Shown: positions 43,662-53,547, counted from the stretch's first letter. The stretch: DNA of 64,000 bases from Rhodoglobus sp. (GCA_025464445.1 JAODLY010000044.1:1-64000); one strand, 5' to 3'. The notes: a model not told the origin generated them from the letters alone. Numbers and translations: made by a program.

Positions 43662-44027
43662 CTATTGGCGAAGCCGGTCCTCGGCATTTTGCACATCAAT
43701 GCCTGGATAGACGCCGCGACGGACAAGGATGTCCTCCAGGCGCGAACTCATCACCGGCTCCCAAATCGATTCGAGGGTCGCCATTCCCTTTGGTGCAGGG
43801 TCGTCGCGCTGAGTCACGAAGACACGATGGTTCTGGAGATACATCTCGTAGAGGGTGTCCGAGTCGAGCTTTTCGAGTTCATGCTCTGGCATGGGCGGCT
43901 TGATCGCTTCCCGAAGCAGGTCAGAGATGGTGATCCCACGCGCCTCGGCGACTCGGGTCATGGCTTCGATCTCATCAGGAGCAAAGCGCACGGCTACGGG
44001 TTGTCTACGGGGTCCTGGACGGGGCAT
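43662..44027 (-). CDS. Ribbon-helix-helix (CopG-like) DNA-binding protein
   Basis: A 121-residue protein. The N-terminus PVAVRFAPDEIEAMTRVAEARGITISDLLREAI is an RHH fold of antitoxin type; the rest (LYEMYLQNHRVFVTQRDD...) is not recognised. AAAGGAAG precedes the ATG at 44027 with proper spacing. It may regulate the nuclease-like gene behind it; no toxin partner of a known family is adjacent. Confidence 0.75.
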   Translation of the reverse strand: MPRPGPRRQPVAVRFAPDEIEAMTRVAEARGITISDLLREAIKPPMPEHELEKLDSDTLYEMYLQNHRVFVTQRDDPAPKGMATLESIWEPVMSSRLEDILVRRGVYPGIDVQNAEDRLRQ

Positions 44028-44160
44028 CACGCTTCCTTTCTTTGTGTTACACACTATGGCCGCACGGTCGTAGTGTCAAACACTAAGGAAGTCAGGACCG
44101 GCGTCATTCCCGGCGCTGGTCCTGCTCTACTAACCCCGATGTACATCAGCTCGAGCAAGG

Positions 44161-45732
44161 CTAGCTAGGAGGTGCAGGAACCATCATGTGTGCCCGAGCC
44201 CTCCCACGATGGGGCCATAACGAATGCCGCTGCGCTTTGGTGAAGAGGAGGTGGATTGCCGAACACTCGCGACATCCGCATTCCTCTTGCATCAATGGGA
44301 ACAGGGCGCGCAGTTCGTCGATATGGCGGAGGTGCTCGCCGGTGTAGGCATCGATGGCCAAAGTACGTTCGTGGGGCGTGGTCGGTGCCTCGCCGACGGG
44401 CGCCGGTGGTGGCGTAGCGAGAGGGGGGTCGTCACTCCCCCATTTCAAATGCGGACGTTGCAGATGAGCCTTGGAAATTCTCCGCGCTTCAGCTTCCGCG
44501 GACCTTGCCAGACTGCGCATTTCTGCTGCTCGTTTCCCCTCTTCCTCAGCTTTCCGCTCCGCCTTGCGCAGGCTCTCACGGTGCTCCGCGGCCGTAATGA
44601 GCTGTTCCCCAGACAGACTCTCGGGGCGCCGGGGCGGCCGATGCTGCACGTACTCACCAGAGAGGAAGCTCGTCACGTCATGGGCGTGACACAACATCTG
44701 CTGCGGAGCGCACCAATGCGCCGGCAAAGCGGCGAGACCGAGATTCCCCACCGCCCTCTCTCCGCCTGAGGTGAGCCATTCAAGATGAGATCGATAGAAC
44801 GGCGCGTAGCACGATGGGCAGGAGAAGCCGAGCTCGGGTGTAGCGCTTCTGACAGTCGGTCGAGGATGCCAGGTCGCGACCGGAAGCTCCAACTTGAGGG
44901 CCGCCATAGCTCGCAGCGGCGGGAGCATCTTTCCGCTGTATCGTCCACCCGGTGCGGTGTACTCGCAATCGTCGCAATGGACCTCGAGAGCCTCGTCCGG
45001 TTCAAATACGACGCTGAGCGCGTCGCAGCGGTAGCACTGTTGGGAGCCCCACCGCATTGTGGCCTCGATATGCGCGGAAGGCTTTGCATTCCAGCGGAGC
45101 TTGGGTTGGAGAAGCGCGGTGATGAAAGAGGACAGGTGTACTCGCGTGCTCTGGTTGTGAATCCTCCCGCCCGACCAAACCGCGAGGATTACGCCCGTGA
45201 AGTCGATCTCGAGCGCCGGGACACTGGCGAGCCGGTACCCGTCGTATCGCTTGACGAGCCACATCGCCTCGACACCATCCGATTCGTATCGATCCTGGCG
45301 GAATTGAAATTCCTCAGCAGTCTGCCCAGCAAGCTGAACCTCGAAGGCGATGCGCCGGTCACCCTTTGAAACAAGAACGTCAGCGATCCAGCGGCGCTCT
45401 GGCCCGGCCTCCTCGTCGCGGGCGTCCCAACCCAGCCGCTGAGCAGCGATCATGATCGCGGCCTTCACCTGGAGGTGCTCGGGCGATTCGCCTTTGTGCT
45501 CATCGCCCTCGGAGCGTCGATAGTGGGCGAAGAACTGCGTCCCGATAGCGGAGGTTTTTACAACAGCTTCTGCACCGCATTTCAGCCTGGGTCGAGGAAG
45601 TCTGCCCTTGAGCGCTGCCCATTCATCGGGCGCGACGAACGGAGCTTGAAGCAGTCGTTCGTCGAGACATGCGGTGAGTGGCAAAGTGTCCTCCGGCCGG
45701 ACGCGCTCAATCCCAAGAATGGTCTCGGACAC
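44161..45732 (-). CDS. CoiA-like nuclease-domain protein (523 aa)
   Basis: Residues 48-165 resemble CoiA: KCGAE, FFAHY, ESPEHLQVKAAI, then Asp118 in IADVLV and Glu131-Val-Gln133 in IAFEVQ, the D...ExQ nuclease core. A zinc-finger-like pair CYRC...CDDC lies near 237-262, and the C-terminal 100 residues are a charged helical region with CGCREC. CoiA proteins act in DNA uptake, but in actinobacteria similar proteins sit in mobile regions. No competence genes are nearby. Confidence 0.72.
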   Translation of the reverse strand: MSETILGIERVRPEDTLPLTACLDERLLQAPFVAPDEWAALKGRLPRPRLKCGAEAVVKTSAIGTQFFAHYRRSEGDEHKGESPEHLQVKAAIMIAAQRLGWDARDEEAGPERRWIADVLVSKGDRRIAFEVQLAGQTAEEFQFRQDRYESDGVEAMWLVKRYDGYRLASVPALEIDFTGVILAVWSGGRIHNQSTRVHLSSFITALLQPKLRWNAKPSAHIEATMRWGSQQCYRCDALSVVFEPDEALEVHCDDCEYTAPGGRYSGKMLPPLRAMAALKLELPVATWHPRPTVRSATPELGFSCPSCYAPFYRSHLEWLTSGGERAVGNLGLAALPAHWCAPQQMLCHAHDVTSFLSGEYVQHRPPRRPESLSGEQLITAAEHRESLRKAERKAEEEGKRAAEMRSLARSAEAEARRISKAHLQRPHLKWGSDDPPLATPPPAPVGEAPTTPHERTLAIDAYTGEHLRHIDELRALFPLMQEECGCRECSAIHLLFTKAQRHSLWPHRGRARAHMMVPAPPS

Positions 45733-46058
45733 GTCCGACAGTGCACGCCGCCATTAGCTGAGTTGGTAAGGGACGTCTACGTTGAGGCGGAGAACTTGCT
45801 GGGCGCCCGACTCATCAAACCAGCCGGCCGAGGGACTTCGAGATCACCACCTAGGTCCGAGACCGTCGGTGGGCGGCTGCACACTCAGAAGCTTGCGTCC
45901 CGCATGCTCACGCAGAATATGAGACCCCGCCTGGCGCGATCACCGACGATTCTGCTTCCCCGACCGTGCGCGTCCGCACAGAAACCCCTTCGAAGGGGTT
46001 CTCTTCGGCCCGATCTTTCCCTTTTACGGGAAGGGTTTTGATAAGGCTATTTTGATGG
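45733..46058. other. Intergenic stretch with palindromes
   Basis: No gene seen. AACCCCTTCGAAGGGGTT (45983-46000) is an 18-bp perfect palindrome, and TTCCC/GGGAA arms follow at about 46018-46034. These could form terminators or be remnants of the duplicated element upstream boundary. Confidence 0.5.
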
Positions 46059-46189
46059 GATCCAAGGGAATTCGACGCCCCACCCTGCGCACGGCCGCCA
46101 CACTGCGAGTGACTCGATGACACGCTGATCTCGGTGCGCAGTGCGTCGGAACCGGCGAGTGGGGACCCCTAGGTAGTTCTCAAGGCACT
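46059..46189. repeat. Copy 2 of the duplicated non-coding block
   Basis: Matches 40416-40543 closely, with a 3-base insertion near GGCGAGTGGGGAC. Followed by a different hairpin and the second HTH gene. Confidence 0.8.
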
Positions 46190-46195
46190 CGGGTG

Positions 46196-46266
46196 CACGA
46201 TTCGAGAACGCCGCCCCTGCAAAACGAAGAACGCCGCCTCAGCTGGGGCGGCGTTCTCGAATCGTG
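46196..46266. repeat. 22-bp perfect hairpin covering the HTH start (copy 2)
   Basis: The arm 46196-46217 (begins CACGATTCGAGAACGCC) is exactly complementary to 46245-46266. The loop contains a second partial left arm (AGAACGCCGCC at 46228-46238), so two alternative stems are possible. The right arm includes the GTG (46264-46266). Confidence 0.85.
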
Positions 46267-46587
46267 GAACTGAGAGGACAACTTTCCAGCCCGTCCTTCT
46301 CCCTCGCGAAAATACTCGGCCGCAAGTGGCGATTCGCCAGCAACCATCAGGGATTAGAGGAAGCGAAGGTACGGGGTTACAAGTCGGAGATCAGTTGCGA
46401 AGAATCCCCGATCCGGTCGAGACAACAAAAACGATTGAAACCCGCTGAGATTGAGGCGATCGTGGCTGGCTACGAAAGCGGTCTGACTCTAGTGAACCTC
46501 GCCGAACAGCTGGGGGTCCACAAACGCACCGTCAGCGAAGCACTCAAGCGGCAGGGTGTCCCTCGTCGAGAGCGCCTGAGTCGATAG
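46264..46587 (+). CDS. Small helix-turn-helix protein, recombinase-like HTH (copy 2)
   Basis: A 107-residue paralogue of the protein at 40618. The HTH region (RLKPAEIEAIVAGYESGLTLVNLAEQLGVHKRTVSEALKRQGVPRR) is preserved with conservative changes, suggesting selection on the protein rather than decay. The start codon lies in the hairpin arm. Confidence 0.6.
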   Translation: MELRGQLSSPSFSLAKILGRKWRFASNHQGLEEAKVRGYKSEISCEESPIRSRQQKRLKPAEIEAIVAGYESGLTLVNLAEQLGVHKRTVSEALKRQGVPRRERLSR

Positions 46588-46800
46588 CTCGACAAGATAC
46601 CTGCGAGCGGGTCAACCCTTCACAGAACGCGCGGCTGGTAGTTGCCCGCACCCCCTTTGGAGTGCCTGCGTAACCCTTCCATTGTCGCGAAGCGTTCCCG
46701 CGAGCTCTTCTTGGCTCAAGTCGAGCGCTGGCGTCGCCCTCGCCTCTGCCCGGCTTGCCCCGATGCGACGAAGGAAAGCTCGCTAATTGGTGGACCGATA

Positions 46801-47252
46801 GTGTGCTGCGTGTCGCATTGGATCGATTGGATGCTTGGTCAGCTCACGCCTGCGCAGTGGGATTCCTGGAGCAACTGGCTGGCGACCATTGGCGGGATTG
46901 TCGCGCTGAGCTTCGCAGCGCTCACCTACCGGCGCAATGTACGCATCAAGCGCGAAGAGCAGGCCCGGATGGTCTACGCCGAGGCGACCCAGATATCGCG
47001 GCACGAGGCGGGGTTCCCCGTGAGTTACCTCAACGTTCTGCCGCAGCGATCATCGGCGTCGGTGGCAAGTCCGTACCCGGTATCGACCCTAGAGACGGCA
47101 GCCCAGGCCAGGTGCCGGCGAACGCCGAACTGCAAGTCACTATCACTGTGTTCAACGAGAGCAAGGAAATCATCGGTCCAGTCCGTGTTGAAGTCGTCGA
47201 TCCGATGCGCGGCACGTTCGCGGACAGAGATGCGTGCACCTTCGCTCCGTGA
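46801..47252 (+). pseudogene. Frameshifted remnant of a single-pass membrane protein
   Basis: The first part encodes a short N-terminus, one membrane helix (WLATIGGIVALSFAALTYRRN) and a charged segment RIKREEQARMVYAEAT. The continuation ELQVTITVFNESKEIIGPV is in another frame, so a frameshift lies about 47020-47100, and the end is truncated. The same C-terminal module is found at 53567-54010. The intact family is a small membrane protein of actinobacteria with unknown role. Confidence 0.65.
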
Positions 47253-47286
47253 CTAGCGCCGATCCACTCTTGACGGGACGAATCTC

Positions 47287-49215
47287 TCAAGTTGTATGAA
47301 GCTCCAAGGAGGGCTGAATCGACGCAGACCTCGAAGCGGGAACAATCGCCGCGAAGGCGGCAACCGCCAGCCCAACAATTGGGCCCACGATCAGGACCAG
47401 AACGGGTATCGCGGGCGTCCAGCCTAGAACGACCGATCCGATCGTCACAACACCCTCGCCAACTGCGACTCCCAGAAAACCTCCCACCAAGCCGATGATC
47501 GAATTCTCGAAGGTGAACAGGAACCCAATCTCAGTGCGTCGCGCACCGACAGCTCGACGCAGGGCAATTTCGGATCGTCGCGCATTGACTCCTGCCATCG
47601 TGATCGCAGAGGTAACCAGCACGGCCAAAAGTACGAGAACTAGGGAGATCGCCGCGATGAGTTGTTCAAATTGCGCGCCAACGGTCGCCCGAAGTGTCTT
47701 GAGCTGCGCGGCCGTTTCAACCTGTACCCACTCCGGATGAATTGGGTCGAGAGCTAGAGGGAGCACACCTGAGATCTCAGTTGCCAAACCGGGCTCCGTG
47801 GCCACGACATATCGACCAGGCGGAACGCTGTTCGAAACAATCGCCCCCGTAGGAGGTCCGACAAGAAGGGCATCGTCCAGATTCTCATTCCCCGTGGCGG
47901 ACTCCCGCAATATCCCAACAACCGTGAGAGGGTGAGCCCCAATCCATATCACCTGTCCGGGACCAGCTCGCTGGACGCCAAGAGAAGCTGCAGCTTTCGC
48001 TCCCAAAACAACCGTGTCGTACGACACGTTGTCCGGACCCGTAATGATGGCAGCAGCCGTCACTGGAATCGTCAACGCGTTATAGACGTCGAAGAAATGC
48101 CCCGAAACGACGACAAGTCGAACTTGGTGCCGAAAATCAGGTTGAGTTTGATCGGAAGTTCTTAACACCGGCCCTGCCATCTCGGCTACATCCCAACGAA
48201 TCGCGACGCTCGCAACACCGTCTACTGATGCGATGCGGGCGAGGTCCTGCTTCACCAGAGTCAGAGACTGGGTATGGTCATGACCCTCATCGAATGAAGC
48301 TCGGACAATGCTGCCGGATGCGGAGCGGATCGACGCGTCCACCTGACGGGACGCAGTCGCGCTCAGTCCGCTGGCCACGACCAGTCCCGCTATTCCCAGA
48401 GCCACAATGGCGCACGCAATGACAGCCCTGAATGGCTTGGACAGAATTCCGAACAGCGCATCTGCGCTCACAGCCCGAATACCCAGGCGCGGGCGATGCA
48501 CTCCTGCCGGAGGCGCTTCGATCATAGGCACTGGCGCACTGCGGTCCAGCTCTGTTAGCAGGCCTTCTCCGAGCCTGAGCCTCCTGTCAGCACGAGACGA
48601 GACTCGATCGTCGTGCGTAACGACGACGATCGTTGCCCCGTCTCGACTTAGGTCCTCAATGAGCGAAACCACCCTCTCAGTGTTGGACTCATCGAGGTTT
48701 CCGGTTGGTTCGTCCATAAATATGACCTGGGGCCTGTGAGACAGTGCGCGCGCTATAGCTACCCGCTGGCGCTCGCCTCCCGACAATTGGTCCACAGGGG
48801 CGTTTACTTTGTGAGCCATGCCAACCCTCGCGAGGCTGGCGGCGATTACATTGGTTCGCTGCGCCATCGAAACGTCGGAGTACTGAAGTGCCGCGTTCAG
48901 GTTCTGGGCCACGGTCCTGCCCGAAATGAGATGGGACGCCTGAAAGACAAATCCGAAAGTTCTCCCTCGGAACTGATCCCGCTCCGCATCGGACATCCCA
49001 TCCACGGCCGTGCCATTCACCAGATAGGTCCCCTCGTCGGGGCGATCGAGCATTCCCAATATGTTCAACAAGGTCGACTTGCCGGCGCCTGACGGACCGG
49101 TGATGGCTATGAACTCACCGGTGCCGGCCGCAAAGTCGATGCTCTTGAGCGGATGATTCTGCGCGTCGTAATGGCGGGCGACCCCCCTACACTCAAGCAA
49201 ATAGGCCAAGGTCAA
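47287..49215 (-). CDS. MacB-like ABC transporter: fused ATPase and FtsX-type permease
   Basis: About 642 residues. The ATPase comes first with Walker A GPSGAGKST, signature LSGGERQRVAIARAL and Walker B VIFMDEPTGNLD. A linker leads to a membrane helix, a large extracellular domain (about 300-520) and three C-terminal helices, the MacB/FtsX layout. A TTG at 49215 overlaps the adaptor stop (TTGA), so translation is coupled; the longer ATG start would extend into the adaptor gene. With the adaptor and lipoprotein it should export or sense a peptide at the envelope. Confidence 0.87.
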   Translation of the reverse strand: MTLAYLLECRGVARHYDAQNHPLKSIDFAAGTGEFIAITGPSGAGKSTLLNILGMLDRPDEGTYLVNGTAVDGMSDAERDQFRGRTFGFVFQASHLISGRTVAQNLNAALQYSDVSMAQRTNVIAASLARVGMAHKVNAPVDQLSGGERQRVAIARALSHRPQVIFMDEPTGNLDESNTERVVSLIEDLSRDGATIVVVTHDDRVSSRADRRLRLGEGLLTELDRSAPVPMIEAPPAGVHRPRLGIRAVSADALFGILSKPFRAVIACAIVALGIAGLVVASGLSATASRQVDASIRSASGSIVRASFDEGHDHTQSLTLVKQDLARIASVDGVASVAIRWDVAEMAGPVLRTSDQTQPDFRHQVRLVVVSGHFFDVYNALTIPVTAAAIITGPDNVSYDTVVLGAKAAASLGVQRAGPGQVIWIGAHPLTVVGILRESATGNENLDDALLVGPPTGAIVSNSVPPGRYVVATEPGLATEISGVLPLALDPIHPEWVQVETAAQLKTLRATVGAQFEQLIAAISLVLVLLAVLVTSAITMAGVNARRSEIALRRAVGARRTEIGFLFTFENSIIGLVGGFLGVAVGEGVVTIGSVVLGWTPAIPVLVLIVGPIVGLAVAAFAAIVPASRSASIQPSLELHTT

Positions 49216-50444
49216 CCCACGCGTACTGTCTCGCCAACCGCAAGTTTGGTCGAACCGTCCAGGAGGGCCCAACCATCGCTCATGCGACGAACCTTGACCG
49301 ACACGCGCGTCGAGGCCGCTCCAGAAATTCTCAGCACGTATGACTGGGTTCCGTCTTGCTGGATGGAGGTCGCTGGCACCGCTAGGAATTTCTCGTCAGT
49401 GGGGTTGAACTCCAAGGTAACGGCTTCTCCATCTTGCATAGGCTGAGCTGCGTCACCCAATGAAACCACGACGTCATAGCCCGAGGGGCTGGCCGACAAC
49501 CGGGCAGTTGCATCGGTCGCAGCTGGTGGGACGTCAGTAGGCGTATCCCGAAAGTCGCTAATTTTAAGCACAGATCCAGCAATGGTCTTGCCCGTCCCAG
49601 GAAGCCTCACGGTCACGTCTTGTCCGACCGTAATCTGCCGAACGTCGAGCGCGTTTACGCGCGCGATTGCGGAAGTAACTGGCGAAGACAATTTGATAAC
49701 GATGTCGCCATTCTGAACGACTTGGAGTCGAGGAACCGCTGAGGCGACGACCATGTCGGAGGTGATAAGTGCCGCCACCTCCGAGAAGGGTAACAAGCTA
49801 CCCTTCGGTAGTTGCGAGACAACTGTCGTTCCAGGAGAAGACGTATCTGGAGTTGGTGTAGCACGCTTGGCTTCAAACCCGTGAGCTTCGTACAAACCCG
49901 CCACGGCCTCTGCTGTACTCCATCCAAACTCGTTGTCACTAGGATCAGCAGGCAGCCCCAATGTCGCCAGGGCAGCATTCAACGCCAGGACGTCAGGGCC
50001 GCTGTCATACAAAGAAAGGTCTCTAAAGTAGGGCCCTGAAATTGGCAACGCGAAAATGGGACGACCGGATATCGCGGTGAGAACCGATCCAGGTGCCACG
50101 ACTGTTCCAACTGCTTGAGGGTCAATCGAGACTTGAGCGATGGATGCCTCTTTCGGTTGCACGGCCGACACGTCCAGAGTGGCTCCTCCCTGTGCCATCC
50201 CAGAGGCGGTGACAGGGGACTCCGCACGGAACTCCACACTCGCAGTAGCGAATACGTCCTTCTGACTGTTTTGGAACGCCTGCTCGTCCGAACCCCGAAA
50301 TGCGACTCCCACCCAAAAGGTCGTCACCATGAGAGCTGCGGTTCCCACCGCAACGAGAATCACAATCCATAGTTTTGGGCGCAATCTCGGCTGCTCCACC
50401 CCCTCGACCAACTCTGCAGACCTTCGGGTTTTCAATGGCCCCAA
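49212..50444 (-). CDS. HlyD/MacA-type adaptor with peptidoglycan-binding insert
   Basis: After one membrane helix (WIVILVAVGTAALMVTTFWVGVAF) the extracellular part contains a peptidoglycan_binding_1-like region (SGPDVLALNAALATLGLPAD), then beta-rich lipoyl/barrel segments ending in AVPATSIQQDGTQSYVLRI. Such adaptors partner with MacB-like permeases in actinobacteria. The start is uncertain; TTG codons at 50444, 50435 and 50411 are candidates, because the ATG at 50549 would overlap the upstream gene by 83 nt. Confidence 0.78.
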   Translation of the reverse strand: MGPLKTRRSAELVEGVEQPRLRPKLWIVILVAVGTAALMVTTFWVGVAFRGSDEQAFQNSQKDVFATASVEFRAESPVTASGMAQGGATLDVSAVQPKEASIAQVSIDPQAVGTVVAPGSVLTAISGRPIFALPISGPYFRDLSLYDSGPDVLALNAALATLGLPADPSDNEFGWSTAEAVAGLYEAHGFEAKRATPTPDTSSPGTTVVSQLPKGSLLPFSEVAALITSDMVVASAVPRLQVVQNGDIVIKLSSPVTSAIARVNALDVRQITVGQDVTVRLPGTGKTIAGSVLKISDFRDTPTDVPPAATDATARLSASPSGYDVVVSLGDAAQPMQDGEAVTLEFNPTDEKFLAVPATSIQQDGTQSYVLRISGAASTRVSVKVRRMSDGWALLDGSTKLAVGETVRVG

Positions 50445-50466
50445 CTCACTGCTAGCACCCGCGCGC

Positions 50467-51312
50467 CTAAGACTTACTCGAGATGATCTTGTCCGCAAAG
50501 TCCAACTTGGCTTGCTGCATTTTTTGCTCCTCCGCAAGTGCAGCCTCATTCGAAACGATAAAGGAAACCTCGTAGGCAGCGACGATATCTGTCAGTCCCT
50601 GTATGAGGTTTGCTTGCTGCTTGCATTGGACGTCATCAATGGCGACCAAGATGCTTTGCTCCCCGACCGCGGAATTCGCACCATCCGGCACAAACGGCTG
50701 ATCCTTTGTGAACTTGTATCCGAGATCAGACATGCATTGTTGGTACTGGTTGACGATGTTCGCCCACTCTTTCGTCTGCTTGGCCCATCCGAAGCTCTCA
50801 CGTTCCCCTCTAACGGACGCGCCCAGATTCATGAGCTCGGTAATGTCAAGAGACCGCCACTCGTCCGAATCCATGCAGCCGCCTGAAGCATCTGCTAGTG
50901 CGCTAGTGAGGCTCGATTACCAGTCCTTGATAATGCCCGCCCCAGCTGGCGCGGGCGGCAACGCGTATCCATACTGGGCCGCAAAATCTGGAACCCAGAC
51001 GCCGAAATATGTAAACAACGGCTCAACCGAAGGTTCATCAAGCCTGTTTGGGATCTGTGTCCCAATACCGCTGGCATTCAAACACTCCTCGAGAAGGAGG
51101 TCTTGAGCACGCGCGAGGCGGTTCTGATCCTCGGCTGTCAACATGTACGACGACAACGGCAAAGTCACTGATCCACTCGATTCATCGAGTGTCGCGACGT
51201 TCTTCTCAAACTTGACATTTGGGGCTGCCCCGCCAATGACGGAGCAGCCCGTTGTCAAAAGAGCGAGCGAAATCACCGATGCAAGGAAAACTCGACTCAC
51301 AATCTTGTCCAT
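50467..51312 (-). pseudogene. Lipoprotein gene split by an in-frame TAA
   Basis: The first part (51312-50917) has a signal peptide with LTTGC lipobox (Cys23) and LTAEDQNRLARAQDLLLEECL; the second (continuing in the same frame to 50467) has GGCMDSDEW, CMSDLGYKF and VQCKQQ. The two together match the layout of Streptomyces-type lipoproteins that accompany MacAB-like exporters. A single TAA at 50919-50917 separates them. It may be inactivated, or two shorter proteins may be made (second from ATG 50874). Confidence 0.7.
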
Positions 51313-51354
51313 TCTTTTCAGGAGTCGCCTCCTGGGTGGTCGATCAAGGCGCCA

Positions 51355-51717
51355 CTATACCCACTGAAAACTGGTAATGACGTCGTTGAAGCTGTAGTTG
51401 CGAAGATCAGCGATTGCCGACCCCCGTCCTACGAACAAGGATGAGCCGGTGTAGTTGGCGTCCGCATAGGCGCGGATATTGGATGAGACACCGTGGTTAT
51501 AAACCGACGTGATTTGGTCGTTGGGAACAAGGCCGATATAGAACATGTCTCCCGCAGACCCGTAAGGACCGTTACCTGTGTACGTAAGGTCGAACCAACC
51601 GCAAAAGTAGGACGAAGGACAAGCGCCAAGGGTCGCGTTCGCCGCAGTTGCGCTACCCGCGATCAGACCTATGGACAGCAGCCCAGTCGCTGAAATGACT
51701 GCCAATGTTTTCTTCAC
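51355..51717 (-). CDS. Secreted peptidase-inhibitor family I36-like protein
   Basis: A 120-residue protein with a Sec signal peptide (KKTLAVISATGLLSIGLIAGSATAANA) and a mature domain starting ACPSSYFCGWFD, followed by Tyr/Gly-rich repeats (DANYTGSSLFV, YSFNDVITSFQW) as in the I36 (beta-gamma-crystallin-like) inhibitors. GTG at 51717 has GGAG upstream. It precedes the lipoprotein, adaptor and MacB genes on one strand and could be their cargo or simply a neighbour. Confidence 0.8.
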   Translation of the reverse strand: MKKTLAVISATGLLSIGLIAGSATAANATLGACPSSYFCGWFDLTYTGNGPYGSAGDMFYIGLVPNDQITSVYNHGVSSNIRAYADANYTGSSLFVGRGSAIADLRNYSFNDVITSFQWV

Positions 51718-52302
51718 TGTAGCTCCAATCGTGAGTTCTAGTCGGAATTGACTATGACTCATGATGGTGGCACAAGGTTGAGATCTCGTCAAGACAATAC
51801 GTTCTGCCCCCGTGTGGGAAGACCAGAAAGGCGGCCCTCTGCTGAACCGGATCTGATCCAGTTCTCGTCCCTCAAGCCAAGTCACTAGAGCAAGCTCAGC
51901 CGTGAGCGATAGGACACCGTTCAGCTACTCCCCGCCCCACGGCCAGGACGTCCTTGCCCAGCTCAACGACTGAACAGTCACCGAAGAGACGTCTTGCGAT
52001 CGAGGCGTGGATCGAGGCGAGCGAATCCGACCCGAGCGTGCTGAAGCGCGTCGAGTACGAGCCAGATCGAGCGTGAGGCAGCGATCATCTCGTCGATCTT
52101 CGATCGCAAAGGCGCCCGCCGGCGGGTGAGGTAATCCTGTCAAGCGGCTGGGAAGCTCTCCGAAGTCAGCTAAGCCAAGAGGCAAGACGCGGTCCGACGA
52201 CTAACGCGAACAGGCGGCGAAACAGTACTATGTCTCAACCTAACAAACGACCCTCCCCGAACGTTTGGTGACTCAAGGTGAGCGAGGTGAGCGAAGCCGT
52301 TC
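51718..52302. other. Intergenic/degraded sequence
   Basis: No intact gene seen. Short coding-like fragments interrupted by stops occur on the plus strand around 51900-52130. The region separates the exporter operon from a broken oxidoreductase gene and looks like gene decay. Confidence 0.5.
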
Positions 52303-53436
52303 GCCACCCGTATCGACGTCAGCGCGCGCCGCCTCGAAGTCCGCGACCCCGACGGCAGCCAGTCCATGATCGACTACGGCGAACTCATCGTCGGAACGGG
52401 TGCCCTCCCGTCGAGCGCGGGCATCAATGGCCTCGATGACCTGGGCCCGGCTGACGGCGTGCATGTCCTGCACTCGATGGGGCGACACCTTCGCCCTCGA
52501 GCGTGACCTTGACGAGCGGCAGCCGAAATCGGCGATCATCATTGGCGCCGGATATGTCGGCCTGGAGATGGCCGAAGCGTTCATCGCCCGCGGCATACAG
52601 GTCACCCAACTGCAGCGCGGGCCCGAAGTGATCTCCACGACCCCGAACTCGGTAGCCTCATCCGCGATGAACTCATCCGCCACGGAGTCGACGTAGTGAC
52701 GGACTCCCGTGTCGAGTCCGTCACCCGAGGACCTGGCGGCCTCGCGGTTGCGGGCGCCCGCCCCGGTGAACCGTTCGAACGCACCACTGATCTAGTCCTC
52801 GCGGTCGTCGGCGTCAAACCCAATACCGATCTCCTCGAGCGCGCCGGAGCGACGCTCGGCGCCGGCGGTGCAGTCGTGGTCGACGAGTACATGCGAACCG
52901 GGCTGCGGAATGTCTGGTCGGCCGGCGACGGAGTCGTCACTCACCATCGGCTCCTAGGCGTCACCTATCTACCTCTCGGCACGACCTCCCACAAGCAGGG
53001 TCGGATCGCGGGCGAGAACGCTCTCGGAGGCTCCGCGCGGTTCGCTGGAAGCCTTGGCACCCAGGTTGTGAAGGTGTTCGACCTCGTTGCCGCCCGCACC
53101 GGACTCCGCGAGCACGAAGCCATCCCCGTCGGATTCAACCCCGTTAGCACTGCGGAAACGGCGAACGACCACAAGGCGTACTACCCGGGTGCGAAGCCGA
53201 TCACCATTCGCGTGACCGGCGACGCCGACACCGGCCGACTGCTCGGCGCACAACTCGTTGGGTCGTACGGCACCGAAGTCTCCAAGCGGGTCGACACGTT
53301 CGCGACAGCGCTACACCACGAGATGAAGGTGAACGCATTCAGCGAACTCGATCTCTCATACACGCCGCCGCTCGGCTCCCCCTGGGACGCCGTACAGGTC
53401 GCCACACAGGTATGGAGTCGCGATCACTCGCGCTGA
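52303..53436 (+). pseudogene. CoA-disulfide-reductase-like FAD oxidoreductase, truncated and twice frameshifted
   Basis: Three segments read as one protein when frames are joined: RIDVSARRLEV...YGELIVGTGALP...HVLHSMG; DTFALERDLDE..SAIIIGAGYVGLEMAEAF; and DPELGSLIRDELIRHGVDVV...SAGDGV...KVNAFSELDLSYTPP. The first break is an extra G in a G-run near 52483, the second a small deletion near 52640. The N-terminal FAD motif and redox Cys are missing. The C-terminal 246-residue frame (52696-53436) is intact but should not fold as an enzyme. Confidence 0.85.
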
Positions 53437-53492
53437 ATCGCCGCCCGCAACGATGCGCCGAAATGGGGCTTTTGTGGCGAAAAACGTGTCCC

Positions 53493-53547
53493 CGGTTTCG
53501 AGGTAACTACCCCGCTGAGCAGCTAATTCTAAGCCAGGCGCGTGTCG
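53493..53547. repeat. Dispersed 55-bp repeat, copy 1
   Basis: About 85% identical to 54331-54385; begins CGGTTTCGAGGTAACTACC. It is the remnant of the 3'-half of the same small minus-strand frame that is intact at 54161-54439. Confidence 0.7.
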
